DNA from: Clostridiales bacterium
GTDB lineage: Bacteria > Bacillota > Clostridia > Lachnospirales > Lachnospiraceae
Direction of reading: 5' to 3'
Length of the DNA stretch: 64,000 nt
Assembly (NCBI GenBank): GCA_018374355.1
Contig: JAHAFI010000002.1
Location: 62,001 to 126,000, forward strand
The position numbers and the translations under genes were made by a program. Of the stretch, positions 8,534 through 17,331 are shown in pieces (positions within the stretch are counted from its first letter, which is position 1; every line of letters starts with the position of its first letter). The notes below the pieces were generated by a model. It had not been told where the DNA came from. It did no database searches and saw nothing but the letters and a program-made list of their open reading frames with translations.

Positions 8534-8954
8534 GGTCATTTTGATGGGGCGATTGACAAGAGACTCCGAAACAAGGTACTCACAGGGAAGTGATTCACAG
8601 GAACAAATGGAAGTTTCACGATATACACTCGCAGTTGACAGGAGAACAAGAAAAGGGGAGCAGCAGACAGCGGATTTCATTCAATGCGTCGCATTTGGAA
8701 AGAATGGAGAATTTGCAGAGAAGTATTTGAGAAAAGGAACGAAAGTCGCTGTCACCGGACGGATTCAAACGGGTTCATACACGAACAGGGAGGGTCAAAA
8801 GGTATATACAACGGATGTGGTTGTTGAGGAACAGGAATTTGCAGAAAGCAAGAGGGCAGCAGGGCAGCAGGACAACAATGCGGGTTATTCGGATGCAGGA
8901 GACGGATTCATGAACATTCCGGACGGAATCGACGAAGAACTCCCTTTCTCATAA
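8526..8954 (+). CDS. ssb: Single-stranded DNA-binding protein
   Basis: The 142-residue protein has the OB-fold start MNKVILMGRLTRD, the core TADFIQCVAFGKNGEFAEKYLRKGTKVAVTGRIQTGSY, and a variable linker. The acidic C-terminal tip DGIDEELPFS matches the family's conserved protein-docking tail. It coats ssDNA during phage replication and fits with the HUH initiator at the start of the operon. Confidence 0.93.
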   Translation: MNKVILMGRLTRDSETRYSQGSDSQEQMEVSRYTLAVDRRTRKGEQQTADFIQCVAFGKNGEFAEKYLRKGTKVAVTGRIQTGSYTNREGQKVYTTDVVVEEQEFAESKRAAGQQDNNAGYSDAGDGFMNIPDGIDEELPFS

Positions 8955-9047
8955 AGCAGAGAGAGGCAGGTGGTGCGTATAGGTCAAATAATTGGAGAAA
9001 AATGCACGGACTGTCCACGAGGAGAAGATGCAAAAGGAGGAAAGGAC

Positions 9048-9491
9048 ATGGAACAGGAAAAGGAGTTGACTGCGATGCAGAAAACACAGATATACCTCGA
9101 CAACTACCGTGAAATGGTGCGGTATGCAGAGGAGGCGGTTTCAGAGGTCTCACAGGTGCAGGATATATCAAAATATAACATATCTGCGGAAAAGGCATTT
9201 TTGCAGTCAATCCGTGAGTGTCGTGCAGAAACAATCATATTGCTTGAGCATATCAACAAAGCACTGGAATCACTGAAAGAGGATGCAGAGGCAGCAGGTA
9301 TCGGGTATAAATACGACGCACTTGAGGCGGTATATGTGAAAGGCAAGACATACGAGGACATTGTGCGTGACACCGGATGCGGAAAGAACACACCGAAAAA
9401 GTGGTGCAACTTAATGAAAGAGCGTTTGTCAATCAAACTTTTCGGGGCAAAAGCAATCGAAAAGAAAACAGAATTGAACAAAACAGGGTAA
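9048..9491 (+). CDS. Putative late-gene transcriptional regulator (sigma-like/ArpU-RinA type)
   Basis: ATG 9048 has AAAAGGAGG upstream; the longer frame from 8970 lacks this. The 147-residue protein is helical, with a C-terminal region4-like HTH (YDALEAVYVKGKTYEDIVRDTGCGKNT, then KKWCNLMKERL). Proteins of this size and place, last gene before the terminase block, usually switch on phage late transcription. The family assignment is inferred from this pattern. A repeat cluster and a terminator follow directly. Confidence 0.6.
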   Translation: MEQEKELTAMQKTQIYLDNYREMVRYAEEAVSEVSQVQDISKYNISAEKAFLQSIRECRAETIILLEHINKALESLKEDAEAAGIGYKYDALEAVYVKGKTYEDIVRDTGCGKNTPKKWCNLMKERLSIKLFGAKAIEKKTELNKTG

Positions 9492-9540
9492 AAAGTGGGT
9501 GAAAACAGGGTGAAAACAGGGGTAAAAAGTGGGTGAACAA
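9482..9540 (+). repeat. G-rich direct repeats after the late regulator
   Basis: GGGTAAAAAGTGGGTGAA occurs exactly at 9487-9504 and 9521-9538. Between them GGTGAAAACAG repeats with an 11-base period (9499-9520). The cluster lies between the late regulator and the terminator. It could be a protein-binding array for late promotion or packaging, or simple slippage. Confidence 0.7.
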
Positions 9541-9586
9541 AAGCCGGAATAAAAGTGCTAATATGATAGCGTGAACAGTTGAGTGA

Positions 9587-9614
9587 GCGATTGCAGAGAT
9601 GCAGTCGCTTTTTT
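9587..9614 (+). terminator. Rho-independent terminator ending the early operon
   Basis: GCGATTGCA (9587-9595) pairs with TGCAGTCGC (9600-9608), one pair being G-U, around a GAGA loop, followed by six T bases. It separates the replication module from the packaging and structural module. Confidence 0.85.
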
Positions 9615-9729
9615 CTTGCCTGTTTGCCCTCCTGTTATATAGCGGGCAGCAGGACACAGAGATGTGGAGAGTTGCCCGCCTCTTGCAAGGAATCAGAGGC
9701 AGCAGGACAAAGAAGAATGAAAGGAGTGA

Positions 9730-10257
9730 ATGGCGGTGTTGTTGAAGTCATGCAGGTATTGCGGGAAACTGATACCACAATCAATGAAGATGTGCGAAGA
9801 ATGTCAGCAAAAGCAGCAGTCAAGACATGTGGTGTATAACAACACACGCAGAGACCCACGAGCAGCAGAGTTCTATATATCAAAGGAGTGGCGGGAGTTG
9901 AGACCTGTCATCATGAGTGTGTATGAGTATGTGGATATATATGCACTGTATGTCACACATGAGTTGATAACTCTCAATGATTCAGACCCAGTCCATCACA
10001 TCATAGAACTTGAGGAGGACTGGGAGCAGAGGTTGAATCCTTTGAATCTTATTCCTTTAAGTCAACGAACACACAACACTATAACAGCACTGTACAAGAG
10101 GAGTGCTGCAAGCATGAAAGCAACACAGACGCAGTTGAGGTCACTGATTGAATACCATTTCCGAGAGGCAGGGGGGTACAAAAAAGTTTTGTGCAATTCA
10201 TTCTTAGTCGCACCCCCTCTTTTCTTTGGAGAAAACTCCCCACGAGAATTTTCATAA
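9730..10257 (+). CDS. HNH endonuclease
   Basis: The 175-residue protein has a zinc ribbon (CRYCGKLIPQSMKMCEEC) and an HNH core (DPVHHIIELEEDWEQRLNPLNLIPLSQRTHN). ATG 9730 follows AAAGGAG. An HNH gene directly before terminase is typical of cos-type HK97-like phages, where it assists TerL in genome end cleavage. The last 30 residues (KKVLCNSFLVAPPLFF onward) look poorly conserved and may be read-through of a G-rich segment. Confidence 0.85.
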   Translation: MAVLLKSCRYCGKLIPQSMKMCEECQQKQQSRHVVYNNTRRDPRAAEFYISKEWRELRPVIMSVYEYVDIYALYVTHELITLNDSDPVHHIIELEEDWEQRLNPLNLIPLSQRTHNTITALYKRSAASMKATQTQLRSLIEYHFREAGGYKKVLCNSFLVAPPLFFGENSPREFS

Positions 10258-10277
10258 CAAGGGGATGACGAAAAGGG

Positions 10278-10294
10278 GTGTCAGAATGTGACAC
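10278..10294 (+). promoter_or_regulatory. GTGTCA-N5-TGACAC dyad before terminase
   Basis: A perfect 6-bp inverted repeat with a 5-base spacer (GTGTCAGAATGTGACAC) lies in the 79-base gap between the HNH and small terminase genes. The same dyad with another spacer lies at 16843-16859. It may be a regulator site or part of the cos region. Confidence 0.4.
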
Positions 10295-10336
10295 GAAAAG
10301 GCTGAACACTAGACGGAAAGGGGGTTTGATGTTGCC

Positions 10337-10876
10337 GTGGCAGGACAGAGACAACCGACCGATTTAGTGGTCATGAAAGGGAAAAAACACCTAACAAAAG
10401 CAGAAATTGAGGAACGAAAAAACGCAGAGGTGACAGCACCGAACGACAAAGTCAAACCGCCGACCTATTTGACCGCCGAGCAAAAGAAGAAATTCCGGAA
10501 ACTTGCGAAAGAGTTGCTCGAAATCAAATTGATTGCGAACGTGGACTGCGATGCGCTGGCGAGGCTGCTCATAGCACAAGACCAGTACATTGAAATCACG
10601 GAGCAGATAAGAGGAACGCCGTTGATGTTAGATGTTCCGGTCTACGAGGAAAGAGAGAATCCGGACACAGGAGAAAAAGAGCGTGTGCAGGTTGGAACAA
10701 CACAGGTCGTGAACAATGAGCGTGAGAAACTCATGATAATTCAAGACCGCTGCATGAAACAGTGTCGACAGGGTGCATCTGATTTCGGAATGACGGTGTC
10801 CTCCCGTTGCCGTTTGGTCGTACCAAAACCACAACAGCAAAAGCCGGAGAACAAATTTGCAAAGTATGCAAATTAA
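10337..10876 (+). CDS. terS: Terminase small subunit (P27 family)
   Basis: The 179-residue protein matches P27-type small terminases: an N-terminal KGKKHLTKAEIEERKNAE segment, PPTYLTAEQKKKFRKLAKEL, then a helical domain containing DCDALARLLIAQDQY. The start is GTG 10337 with a GGGGG-rich ribosome binding site about 13 bases upstream. It recognises the packaging site and recruits TerL, encoded three bases downstream. Confidence 0.85.
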   Translation: MAGQRQPTDLVVMKGKKHLTKAEIEERKNAEVTAPNDKVKPPTYLTAEQKKKFRKLAKELLEIKLIANVDCDALARLLIAQDQYIEITEQIRGTPLMLDVPVYEERENPDTGEKERVQVGTTQVVNNEREKLMIIQDRCMKQCRQGASDFGMTVSSRCRLVVPKPQQQKPENKFAKYAN

Positions 10877-10879
10877 AGC

Positions 10880-12679
10880 ATGGCGAGAGCAAAGGAAATA
10901 AAAGACCGCTGCACACAATACGCTCTTGATGTTGTGGCGGGCGAGATTACAGCCGGAGAACTTGTCAGACTGGCATGTCAACGGCATCTCGACGACCTTG
11001 AAAAGTCCAAAGCAGCACCATATAAGTATTATTTTGACGTTGAAAAGTCCGAGGAAATCATCAATTTCGCAGAGGAGTTGACGATTGCGGAGGGCGAGGG
11101 CGATGAGAATGTCGTCGCATATCCGTTCCAGTGTTTCATTTTAGGATCAATAAACGGGTGGAGAACCAAAGAAAAGCAGTATAGACGGTTTAGAACATCC
11201 TATGTGCAGTTAGGCAGACAGAACGGAAAGTCATTCATCAACGGTATTTTGGCGTGTTATTACGGCAATTTTGACGGCTACAAGTACGGAAAAATCTTTT
11301 GTACGGCGACAAAGCAAGACCAAGCGAACATTGTGTTTGACGAGGTTGCGAAATTCATCAATTCAGACGAGGAGTTGTCGGAATGGTTCAAAGTACATGA
11401 GCATAACCACACGATTGACTGTCTGCTCACACATTCGGAAATCAAAGCGTTATCCGGCGACACGAAATCACTCGACGGACATCGTGCATATTTGGGAATT
11501 GTCGACGAGTACCACGCACACAAGACAAATCAGATGTACAAGCTGCTTGAGGGCGGTATCAAAAAACTCAAGTCGGCTCTGATTTCAGTCATTACGACAG
11601 CGGGATTCGATTTGAAATCGCCCTGCTATAAATTATATGAGTATTGCTGCAACCTGTTGAGGGGCGTGTTCGAGAACGACAGTCAATTCGTTTACATCGC
11701 ACAGATGGACGCAGATGACGACCTCTACACGCCGGAGAACTGGCTGAAAGCGAATCCGATTCTTGAATTTGATGCGGATGCACTTGAGAATTTGATTCCG
11801 ATTGCACACACTGCCCGTGACATGGGCGGTGAGGATTTACGGGATTTTCTCGTGAAACAGTTGAACATGTGGATGCAGTGGTCAAATTCAATGTATATCA
11901 AAGACATTGCAAGATGGAAAGCATGTGCAGCACTGAAATCACTCAAGGATTTCAAAGGTGCAAAATGTTATGTCGGTGTCGACCTGTCGTCCGGAGGAGA
12001 CTTGACATCAATCGCAATCGTCATTCCGTACATGGTGGACGGCGTGAAAAAGTATTTTGTGCATACACATTCGTTCATTCCATCATCACGAGTTGACGAA
12101 CACATCAAGACGGACAAAGTTCCTTATGACGTGTGGATTGAAAAAGGTCTCGTGACCGTCACCGAAACACTGGGAGGAATCAAGACAGATTACAAATACA
12201 TCATCAAATATCTTGAGGATTTGGTGAAAGAACACAACCTCAAACCGCAGTTGATATGTTACGACACGCACAATGCGTCGGCGTTCCTGTCAGACCTTGA
12301 GGCGATGGGATTCGATTCAATCTCTGTCACACAGACAGCAAAAGAGTTGAACGATGCGACCGTTGATTTCAGACTTGAGATTCTTGCGGGCAATGTGGAA
12401 ATTGAGGGAATGGAAGTCGGCAAGGAGGGCAACAAGATAGTTGTTCCGGTCGACAGCCTGCTTGTTTGGTCGATTGCGAACGCAAAGACCATTTCAAACA
12501 ACTACGGCGAAATAAAGATTGACAAGGACATCACGACAGAACGAATCGACCCGATTGACGCTATCATCGACGCATGGAAACACGCAATGAAAGAGGAATA
12601 CCGTCCGGATGTGAACGAAACTGTCAATGAATGGCTTGAGCAATTTGAAAAATACATGAAGAAAGGCGGTGAGAAATAA
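10880..12679 (+). CDS. terL: Terminase large subunit
   Basis: The 599-residue packaging motor has an ATPase domain with a Walker A-like loop (YVQLGRQNGKSFINGIL) and Walker B (AYLGIVDEYHAH). The RNase H-like nuclease domain begins at CYVGVDLSSGGDLTSIAIV and ends near the acidic DPIDAIIDAW. It is the typical Terminase_1 layout and full length. It fills the prohead through the portal encoded next. The satellite at 34.4-43.3 kb lacks such a gene and may depend on this one. Confidence 0.95.
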   Translation: MARAKEIKDRCTQYALDVVAGEITAGELVRLACQRHLDDLEKSKAAPYKYYFDVEKSEEIINFAEELTIAEGEGDENVVAYPFQCFILGSINGWRTKEKQYRRFRTSYVQLGRQNGKSFINGILACYYGNFDGYKYGKIFCTATKQDQANIVFDEVAKFINSDEELSEWFKVHEHNHTIDCLLTHSEIKALSGDTKSLDGHRAYLGIVDEYHAHKTNQMYKLLEGGIKKLKSALISVITTAGFDLKSPCYKLYEYCCNLLRGVFENDSQFVYIAQMDADDDLYTPENWLKANPILEFDADALENLIPIAHTARDMGGEDLRDFLVKQLNMWMQWSNSMYIKDIARWKACAALKSLKDFKGAKCYVGVDLSSGGDLTSIAIVIPYMVDGVKKYFVHTHSFIPSSRVDEHIKTDKVPYDVWIEKGLVTVTETLGGIKTDYKYIIKYLEDLVKEHNLKPQLICYDTHNASAFLSDLEAMGFDSISVTQTAKELNDATVDFRLEILAGNVEIEGMEVGKEGNKIVVPVDSLLVWSIANAKTISNNYGEIKIDKDITTERIDPIDAIIDAWKHAMKEEYRPDVNETVNEWLEQFEKYMKKGGEK

Positions 12680-14086
12680 ATGAATCCGTTTCAGAGATTA
12701 GGAGCAAAAATTTCAAATTGGTGGAGAGGTGAACCACAGAACGACGGAGGGAAAACGACATTGAACTCACCGTCGTTCCTTGAGCGGATAGGACTAAAAA
12801 GAAAAGGGAAACCGACATCAGAGGTCACATATTTTACATGTTTGAAAATGCTATCCGAGACACTGGCGAAAATGCCTATCAAATATTATCAAAAGACGGA
12901 GCAGGGGATTGTCGAGGCAGAGGCGACGGACACGTCAAAGCTGCTTACAAAGAGACCGAATCCGTTTATGACACCGACAACATTCTGGAACACAGTTGAA
13001 ATCAACCGGAATCATTACGGGAACGCTTATGTATATTTGCGGAAAAAGTTCATCCGGCAGAAATACGGAGGCGAGTTCAGAATCATTGATTTGTGGGTGA
13101 TGCAGTCAAATTGTGTTCAGATAGTTGTTGACGATGCGGGGATATTCGCAGGTGTCGGGCGGTTGTGGTATGTCTACACAGACCCGACATCCGGCAGACA
13201 ATACGTTTTCAATACAGACGAGGTGATGCATTTCAAGACATCATTCAGTTTCGACGGAATCACAGGACTACCAGTGCAGCAGATATTGAGAGATACGGTT
13301 GCGGGTGCATCTGAATCACAGGCGTTCATGAATAACTTGTATGAGAGCGGTCTGACAGCAAAAGCGACACTCGAATACACAGGAGAATTGAACGAAAAGG
13401 CAAAAACAGCACTTGTCAAGTCGTTTGAGGAGTTCGGCAGCGGGGCAAAGAACACAGGAAAAATCCTGCCTGTTCCGTTGGGAATGAAACTCACACCTCT
13501 CGACATCAAGCTGACCGATTCACAGTTCTTTGAATTGAAAAAATATAATGCATTGCAAATCGCAGGTGCGTTCGGAGTAAAACCGAATCAAATCAACGAC
13601 TATTCAAAATCGTCGTACAGTAACAGCGAAATGCAGCAGTTATCATTCTACGTCGACACAGAACTGTTCATCATCAAGCAGTATGAGGAAGAAATCAATT
13701 ATAAGATGCTGCCGGATGAAGAATCAGACGACGGATTTTATTACAAATACAACGAAAAGGTATTGTTCCGGACAGACAGCAAGACACAAATGGAATACTT
13801 GAAAAACGGTGTGCAGGGAACAATCATCAGACCAAACGAGGCAAGAAGAAAGTTAGACTATCCGGATGCAGAGGGAGGCGATGAACTCTATGCGAACGGA
13901 AATATTGTGCCGTTGACGATGGCGGGTGCTGCCTACACAAAGCAGCAGGAGACACCGGAGCAGACGGAAGAAACGCCGGAGGAGGAAACCGAGGAGCAGA
14001 CCGAGGAGACCACAGAACCGGAAACAGAGGAATCGGACGAAACCGACAAGGCAGAGGACGACGATGACAAGGGAGGAGGTGAATGA
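12680..14086 (+). CDS. Phage portal protein (HK97 family)
   Basis: The 468-residue product is a portal: early SEVTYFTCLKMLSETLAKMPIKYYQ, NRNHYGNAYVYLRK, VMHFKTSFSFDGITGLPVQQI, and the GVKPNQINDYSKSSYSNSEMQQ segment of HK97-type portals. The last 60 residues are a Glu/Thr-rich low-complexity tail (TPEQTEETPEEETEEQ). It forms the dodecameric ring at the capsid vertex. It starts immediately after terL. Confidence 0.93.
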   Translation: MNPFQRLGAKISNWWRGEPQNDGGKTTLNSPSFLERIGLKRKGKPTSEVTYFTCLKMLSETLAKMPIKYYQKTEQGIVEAEATDTSKLLTKRPNPFMTPTTFWNTVEINRNHYGNAYVYLRKKFIRQKYGGEFRIIDLWVMQSNCVQIVVDDAGIFAGVGRLWYVYTDPTSGRQYVFNTDEVMHFKTSFSFDGITGLPVQQILRDTVAGASESQAFMNNLYESGLTAKATLEYTGELNEKAKTALVKSFEEFGSGAKNTGKILPVPLGMKLTPLDIKLTDSQFFELKKYNALQIAGAFGVKPNQINDYSKSSYSNSEMQQLSFYVDTELFIIKQYEEEINYKMLPDEESDDGFYYKYNEKVLFRTDSKTQMEYLKNGVQGTIIRPNEARRKLDYPDAEGGDELYANGNIVPLTMAGAAYTKQQETPEQTEETPEEETEEQTEETTEPETEESDETDKAEDDDDKGGGE

Positions 14087-14934
14087 CAATGGCATTGAAA
14101 AGACGTTTTGATTTCACAAAGAAAAACAAACGAACCGGAAAGGTCGAAAAGGTCGGATATTTGGACTTGAATGAAACCGAGGAGCAGAGCAGATGTTCCT
14201 TGTATTTCTACGGCGACATTGTATCGGCGACATGGGAATCCATGTGGTACGAGGAGGACAAATGCCCGCAGGACATCGCTGATTTTCTCAATCAGTTAGA
14301 TGGATATGAGGACATTGACATCTATTTCAACAGCGGAGGCGGTGACGTGTTTGCAGGTCTTGCAATCCATAACCAGTTGAAAAGGTTCAGCGGTCACAAG
14401 GTCGGGTATGTCGACGGAATGGCAGCGTCCATCGCATCGGTCATCATGTTCGCATGTGATGAACTGCATTTTGCGACAGGGGCACAAGCAATGATTCACA
14501 AACCTCTCTGCATGGCATGGGGGAACGCAGATGATTTCAAGGATGTCATCAAACAGTTGAATCTCTGCGAGGAATCCATTCTTGACATATACATGGAACA
14601 CACGAAAGAGGGTGTCACGAGAGACAAAATTAAGGCTCTCATGGCAGCGGAAACGTGGTTCAATGGTGCAAAACTTGCGGAATATTTCGACGTTGAGATT
14701 GAGGAGACGGCAGCAGTCGCAGCATGTGCATCCGATTATTTCGACAAATATGAGAATATTCCGGAACAGTTTGCAGGAGCAAAGACAAAGGACATCGTCG
14801 ATGCGGTGATTGCAGAACTGGAAAAGCGGAGCAAAGAGGCAGCAGATACAGAGGAACAGAGAATTGAGGCTGAAAAGCAGGAGATTCTCAAAGATTTATA
14901 CCTTTACGGTACACAAAACGAAAGCGAGGATTGA
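14083..14934 (+). CDS. ClpP-like prohead maturation protease
   Basis: The 283-residue protein has the ClpP/Sppa-like crotonase fold of phage head proteases: FNSGGGDVFAGLAIHNQL, the nucleophile segment VDGMAASIASVIM with the catalytic serine, and the histidine segment GAQAMIHKPL. It overlaps the portal stop by four bases and precedes the capsid gene. A charged C-terminal extension may act as an internal scaffold. It trims the capsid protein's N-terminal delta domain. Confidence 0.92.
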   Translation: MTMALKRRFDFTKKNKRTGKVEKVGYLDLNETEEQSRCSLYFYGDIVSATWESMWYEEDKCPQDIADFLNQLDGYEDIDIYFNSGGGDVFAGLAIHNQLKRFSGHKVGYVDGMAASIASVIMFACDELHFATGAQAMIHKPLCMAWGNADDFKDVIKQLNLCEESILDIYMEHTKEGVTRDKIKALMAAETWFNGAKLAEYFDVEIEETAAVAACASDYFDKYENIPEQFAGAKTKDIVDAVIAELEKRSKEAADTEEQRIEAEKQEILKDLYLYGTQNESED

Positions 14935-14938
14935 AAGA

Positions 14939-16171
14939 ATGAACAAAGAAATGCAGAAATTACTGAAACAGATTAACGACAAAAAGAATGAGGTCAAGAG
15001 CCTTGTCACAGACGGCAAACTTGACAAGGCAAAGGTGGCAAAGGACGAACTGAAAGAGTTGCAGGCAAAGTTCGACCTGCTCTTTGATTTAGACGAGGAG
15101 GAGCAGGAGAAAATTGAGGACAAAGTCAACAACGGAACTGCAAAGAAGATGAACGCAGAACCGAAGTCCGACAAAAAGAACCTTGTGAGAGCGTTCGTGA
15201 ACATTGTAAAAGCCGGATTCCTGCACACAGAACCGAAAAAGGAAGATGTTGAGACCTACAAAAACGCCCTCACATCGGACACAACTCCGAACGATGACGG
15301 GGAAATGGGAATCGGCGTGACAATTCCGGAGGACATCAGAACAGACATTATTGAGTTGAGACGTTCCGAGGACAATCTGGAACAGTACGTCAACACCGAG
15401 GGCGTGACCACAAAGACAGGCAGCAGGAACATTGAAGTCGATGCGGAATCCGTTCCGTTTGATAATGTTGACGAGGCTGCGGATTTTCCGGAAATGGACG
15501 AACCTGTTTTCAAACAGATTAAGTATGCAATCAAGAAAAAGGGTGGAATCCTCAAATTGACCGCAGAGTTGTTTGAGGACACGGCAGCCAACATCATGGC
15601 ATACATCAACAAGTGGATTGCCAAGAAAACAAAGGCGACAAGAAATGCGATGATTCTGAAAGTGTTGAATGAGATGACAGCAGGAAAAGAGGTTGTCGTT
15701 TCCAACATCGACAGCCTCAAGGATATTTTCAACGAGGAGTTAGACCCTGCGATTGCTGCAACATCCATCGTTGTGACGAATCAGAGCGGGTTCAACTATC
15801 TCGACAAGTTGAAAGATTCTGACGGGAACTATATCTTGCAGAAAGACCCGACACAGGCGACAAAGGGGAAACTGCTTTTCGGCGAGTACAGAATCGTGAA
15901 ACTCTCAAAGAAAACCTTGAAGTCCACGCCGATTCTTGATACGGACGGAAAGACGGTGAAAGGCTACAAGCACCCGATTTTCTGCGGTGACTTAAAAGAG
16001 GCGGTGACACTGTTCGACCGGAACGTCATGACAATCGACATCAACGACAAGGGAACAGGCTTGTGGGATAAGGACATGACGGGCGTGAAAGTCCGTGACC
16101 GTTTCGATGTGCAGCCTGTTGACGAGGATGCAGTCATCAAGGGAGAAATCACAGAAGTCGTGAACGGGTAA
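14939..16171 (+). CDS. HK97-type major capsid protein
   Basis: ATG 14939 gives a 410-residue protein; the frame is open upstream but lacks a better signal. Residues 1-80 are a charged helical delta domain (KEMQKLLKQINDKKNEV onward), then the shell domain begins near TSDTTPNDDGEMGIGVTIPEDI. ITVVNQ-like and DRFDVQPVDEDAVI segments match HK97-type capsid proteins. The delta domain probably replaces a separate scaffold, in contrast to the satellite's scaffold plus capsid pair. Confidence 0.92.
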   Translation: MNKEMQKLLKQINDKKNEVKSLVTDGKLDKAKVAKDELKELQAKFDLLFDLDEEEQEKIEDKVNNGTAKKMNAEPKSDKKNLVRAFVNIVKAGFLHTEPKKEDVETYKNALTSDTTPNDDGEMGIGVTIPEDIRTDIIELRRSEDNLEQYVNTEGVTTKTGSRNIEVDAESVPFDNVDEAADFPEMDEPVFKQIKYAIKKKGGILKLTAELFEDTAANIMAYINKWIAKKTKATRNAMILKVLNEMTAGKEVVVSNIDSLKDIFNEELDPAIAATSIVVTNQSGFNYLDKLKDSDGNYILQKDPTQATKGKLLFGEYRIVKLSKKTLKSTPILDTDGKTVKGYKHPIFCGDLKEAVTLFDRNVMTIDINDKGTGLWDKDMTGVKVRDRFDVQPVDEDAVIKGEITEVVNG

Positions 16172-16178
16172 TATGAGC

Positions 16179-16196
16179 GGGGCGGGAAACCGCCCT
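16179..16196 (+). other. GAAA-tetraloop hairpin after the capsid gene
   Basis: GGGCGG (16180-16185) and CCGCCC (16190-16195) enclose a GAAA loop eight bases after the capsid stop. No T-run follows, so it is more likely an mRNA stabiliser or partial terminator than a full stop. Confidence 0.55.
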
Positions 16197-16220
16197 GCAA
16201 AATGAAAGCAGGTGAGAACA

Positions 16221-16529
16221 ATGACAGACGGTGAAAAAAGTGCATACAAAAATGAGTTGATTGCGACGTGCAAAGTGTACTGTCACATCGACTACAACGA
16301 CGACGAGGACATCATGAAGTTGATGCTTGACACCGCCCTTGCGGAAATGTCGGAACTGATTCCGAATTTCGACCAGTACGACATGACAGCACGACAAAAA
16401 CTGCTTGCTTTTATATCCGTGAAAGAACTATACGACAACCGTGAGAAATACCAAAAAGACACGAAAGCACTCACGAACGCAGTGTCATCCATGCTGCTGA
16501 AAGAAATATATGGAGGTGCAGCGGAATGA
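16221..16529 (+). CDS. Head-tail connector protein (gp6-like)
   Basis: The 102-residue helical protein (YKNELIATCKVYCHIDYNDDEDIMKLM, then NREKYQKDTKAL) fits the short head-tail connectors that bind under the portal. ATG 16221 has AGGTGAG upstream; an in-frame GTG at 16212 is less likely. It overlaps the next gene by ATGA. Confidence 0.75.
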   Translation: MTDGEKSAYKNELIATCKVYCHIDYNDDEDIMKLMLDTALAEMSELIPNFDQYDMTARQKLLAFISVKELYDNREKYQKDTKALTNAVSSMLLKEIYGGAAE

Positions 16530-16843
16530 ACGGGAGAGTGAAAATCATCCGGAAACGGACAGATGTTGTCGGCGGTCGACGGCAGCAGGAGGAAACGGAG
16601 TTTTATTCATGTTGGTGCGACGTGCAGTCATTAGGCACGAATGAAAAATACACGGCGTTGCAGACGGGTCTCGAAAATACAATCGTTTTCAAGGTTAGGA
16701 ACTGCGAAAAGGTTGAGGAAATCAGACTGAATCTGAAAGAGTTCTATGCGATTTACAAAGGCGTTGAATTTAAGTTATACGACGCATCACCGATGTTCAC
16801 GGATGAAAGACGGGTGCTGCTGAAATGTCGTGCGGGTGCATAG
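16526..16843 (+). CDS. Head closure / head-tail adaptor protein
   Basis: The 105-residue beta-rich protein with TEFYSCWCDVQSLGTNEKYTALQTG and YAIYKGVEFKLYDASP matches phage head-tail adaptors of the SPP1 gp16 / HK97 gp7 class. Its position between the connector and the gp10-like gene agrees. Confidence 0.75.
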   Translation: MNGRVKIIRKRTDVVGGRRQQEETEFYSCWCDVQSLGTNEKYTALQTGLENTIVFKVRNCEKVEEIRLNLKEFYAIYKGVEFKLYDASPMFTDERRVLLKCRAGA

Positions 16844-16859
16844 TGTCATAATCTGACAC
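16843..16859 (+). promoter_or_regulatory. Second GTGTCA-N5-TGACAC dyad
   Basis: GTGTCATAATCTGACAC lies in the 29-base gap between the adaptor stop and the gp10-like start. It has the same arms and spacer length as 10278-10294. It may bind a phage regulator or form a small mRNA hairpin. Confidence 0.4.
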
Positions 16860-16872
16860 CGGAGGTGATGCG

Positions 16873-17322
16873 ATGAAAGTTGAAATGGAGTTTGCAGGAT
16901 TGAGGGAACTCGTGAAAGCGTTTGAGGATGCTGCAAGCGACGAGGACATAAAAGAAGTAAACAAGAAGATTGTCGAAAAAGGACAACCAGTTGTGAAAAG
17001 AATTATGTCCGGGAAAATACCGAAATCGGCAGACATCAAATTGAGCGGTCGGGGATTTGGTTCAAAATCATCCGTCTCAACACATGCTGCAAATGCAGTT
17101 CCGGTCGGAAAGATAAAGACAAAAGGAATCGCTGCAACGGCAGATATAGGATGGGAGAAATCGGACAACAGCGAACACTTTTATGTGAAATTCATAAACT
17201 GGGGAACGATTTACAGACCGCCTCAAGAATTTATCTATGCAACAGGACGTGAGGCAGATGCAGAACTGCAAAAGATAGCAGAACAGGAGTATCAAACGTA
17301 TTTAGACAACACATTGAAATGA
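16873..17322 (+). CDS. HK97 gp10-like tail completion protein
   Basis: The 149-residue protein has the gp10 pattern: FAGLRELVKAFEDA at the N-terminus, a basic middle, and a C-terminal FYVKFINWGTIYRPPQEFIYATGR. It probably joins head and tail. A second, divergent gp10-like protein is encoded by the satellite at 41375. Confidence 0.85.
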   Translation: MKVEMEFAGLRELVKAFEDAASDEDIKEVNKKIVEKGQPVVKRIMSGKIPKSADIKLSGRGFGSKSSVSTHAANAVPVGKIKTKGIAATADIGWEKSDNSEHFYVKFINWGTIYRPPQEFIYATGREADAELQKIAEQEYQTYLDNTLK

Positions 17323-17331
17323 GGTGAGAAC

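Noticed and set aside
9579..9839. Open frame of 86 codons overlapping the early terminator
   Set aside because: It begins inside the terminator stem and overlaps the HNH gene, which has the better start signal and clear motifs.
14810..14938. Longer N-terminus for the capsid protein
   Set aside because: The extension lies inside the protease gene in another frame; ATG 14939 is five bases after the protease stop and fits the delta domain start.
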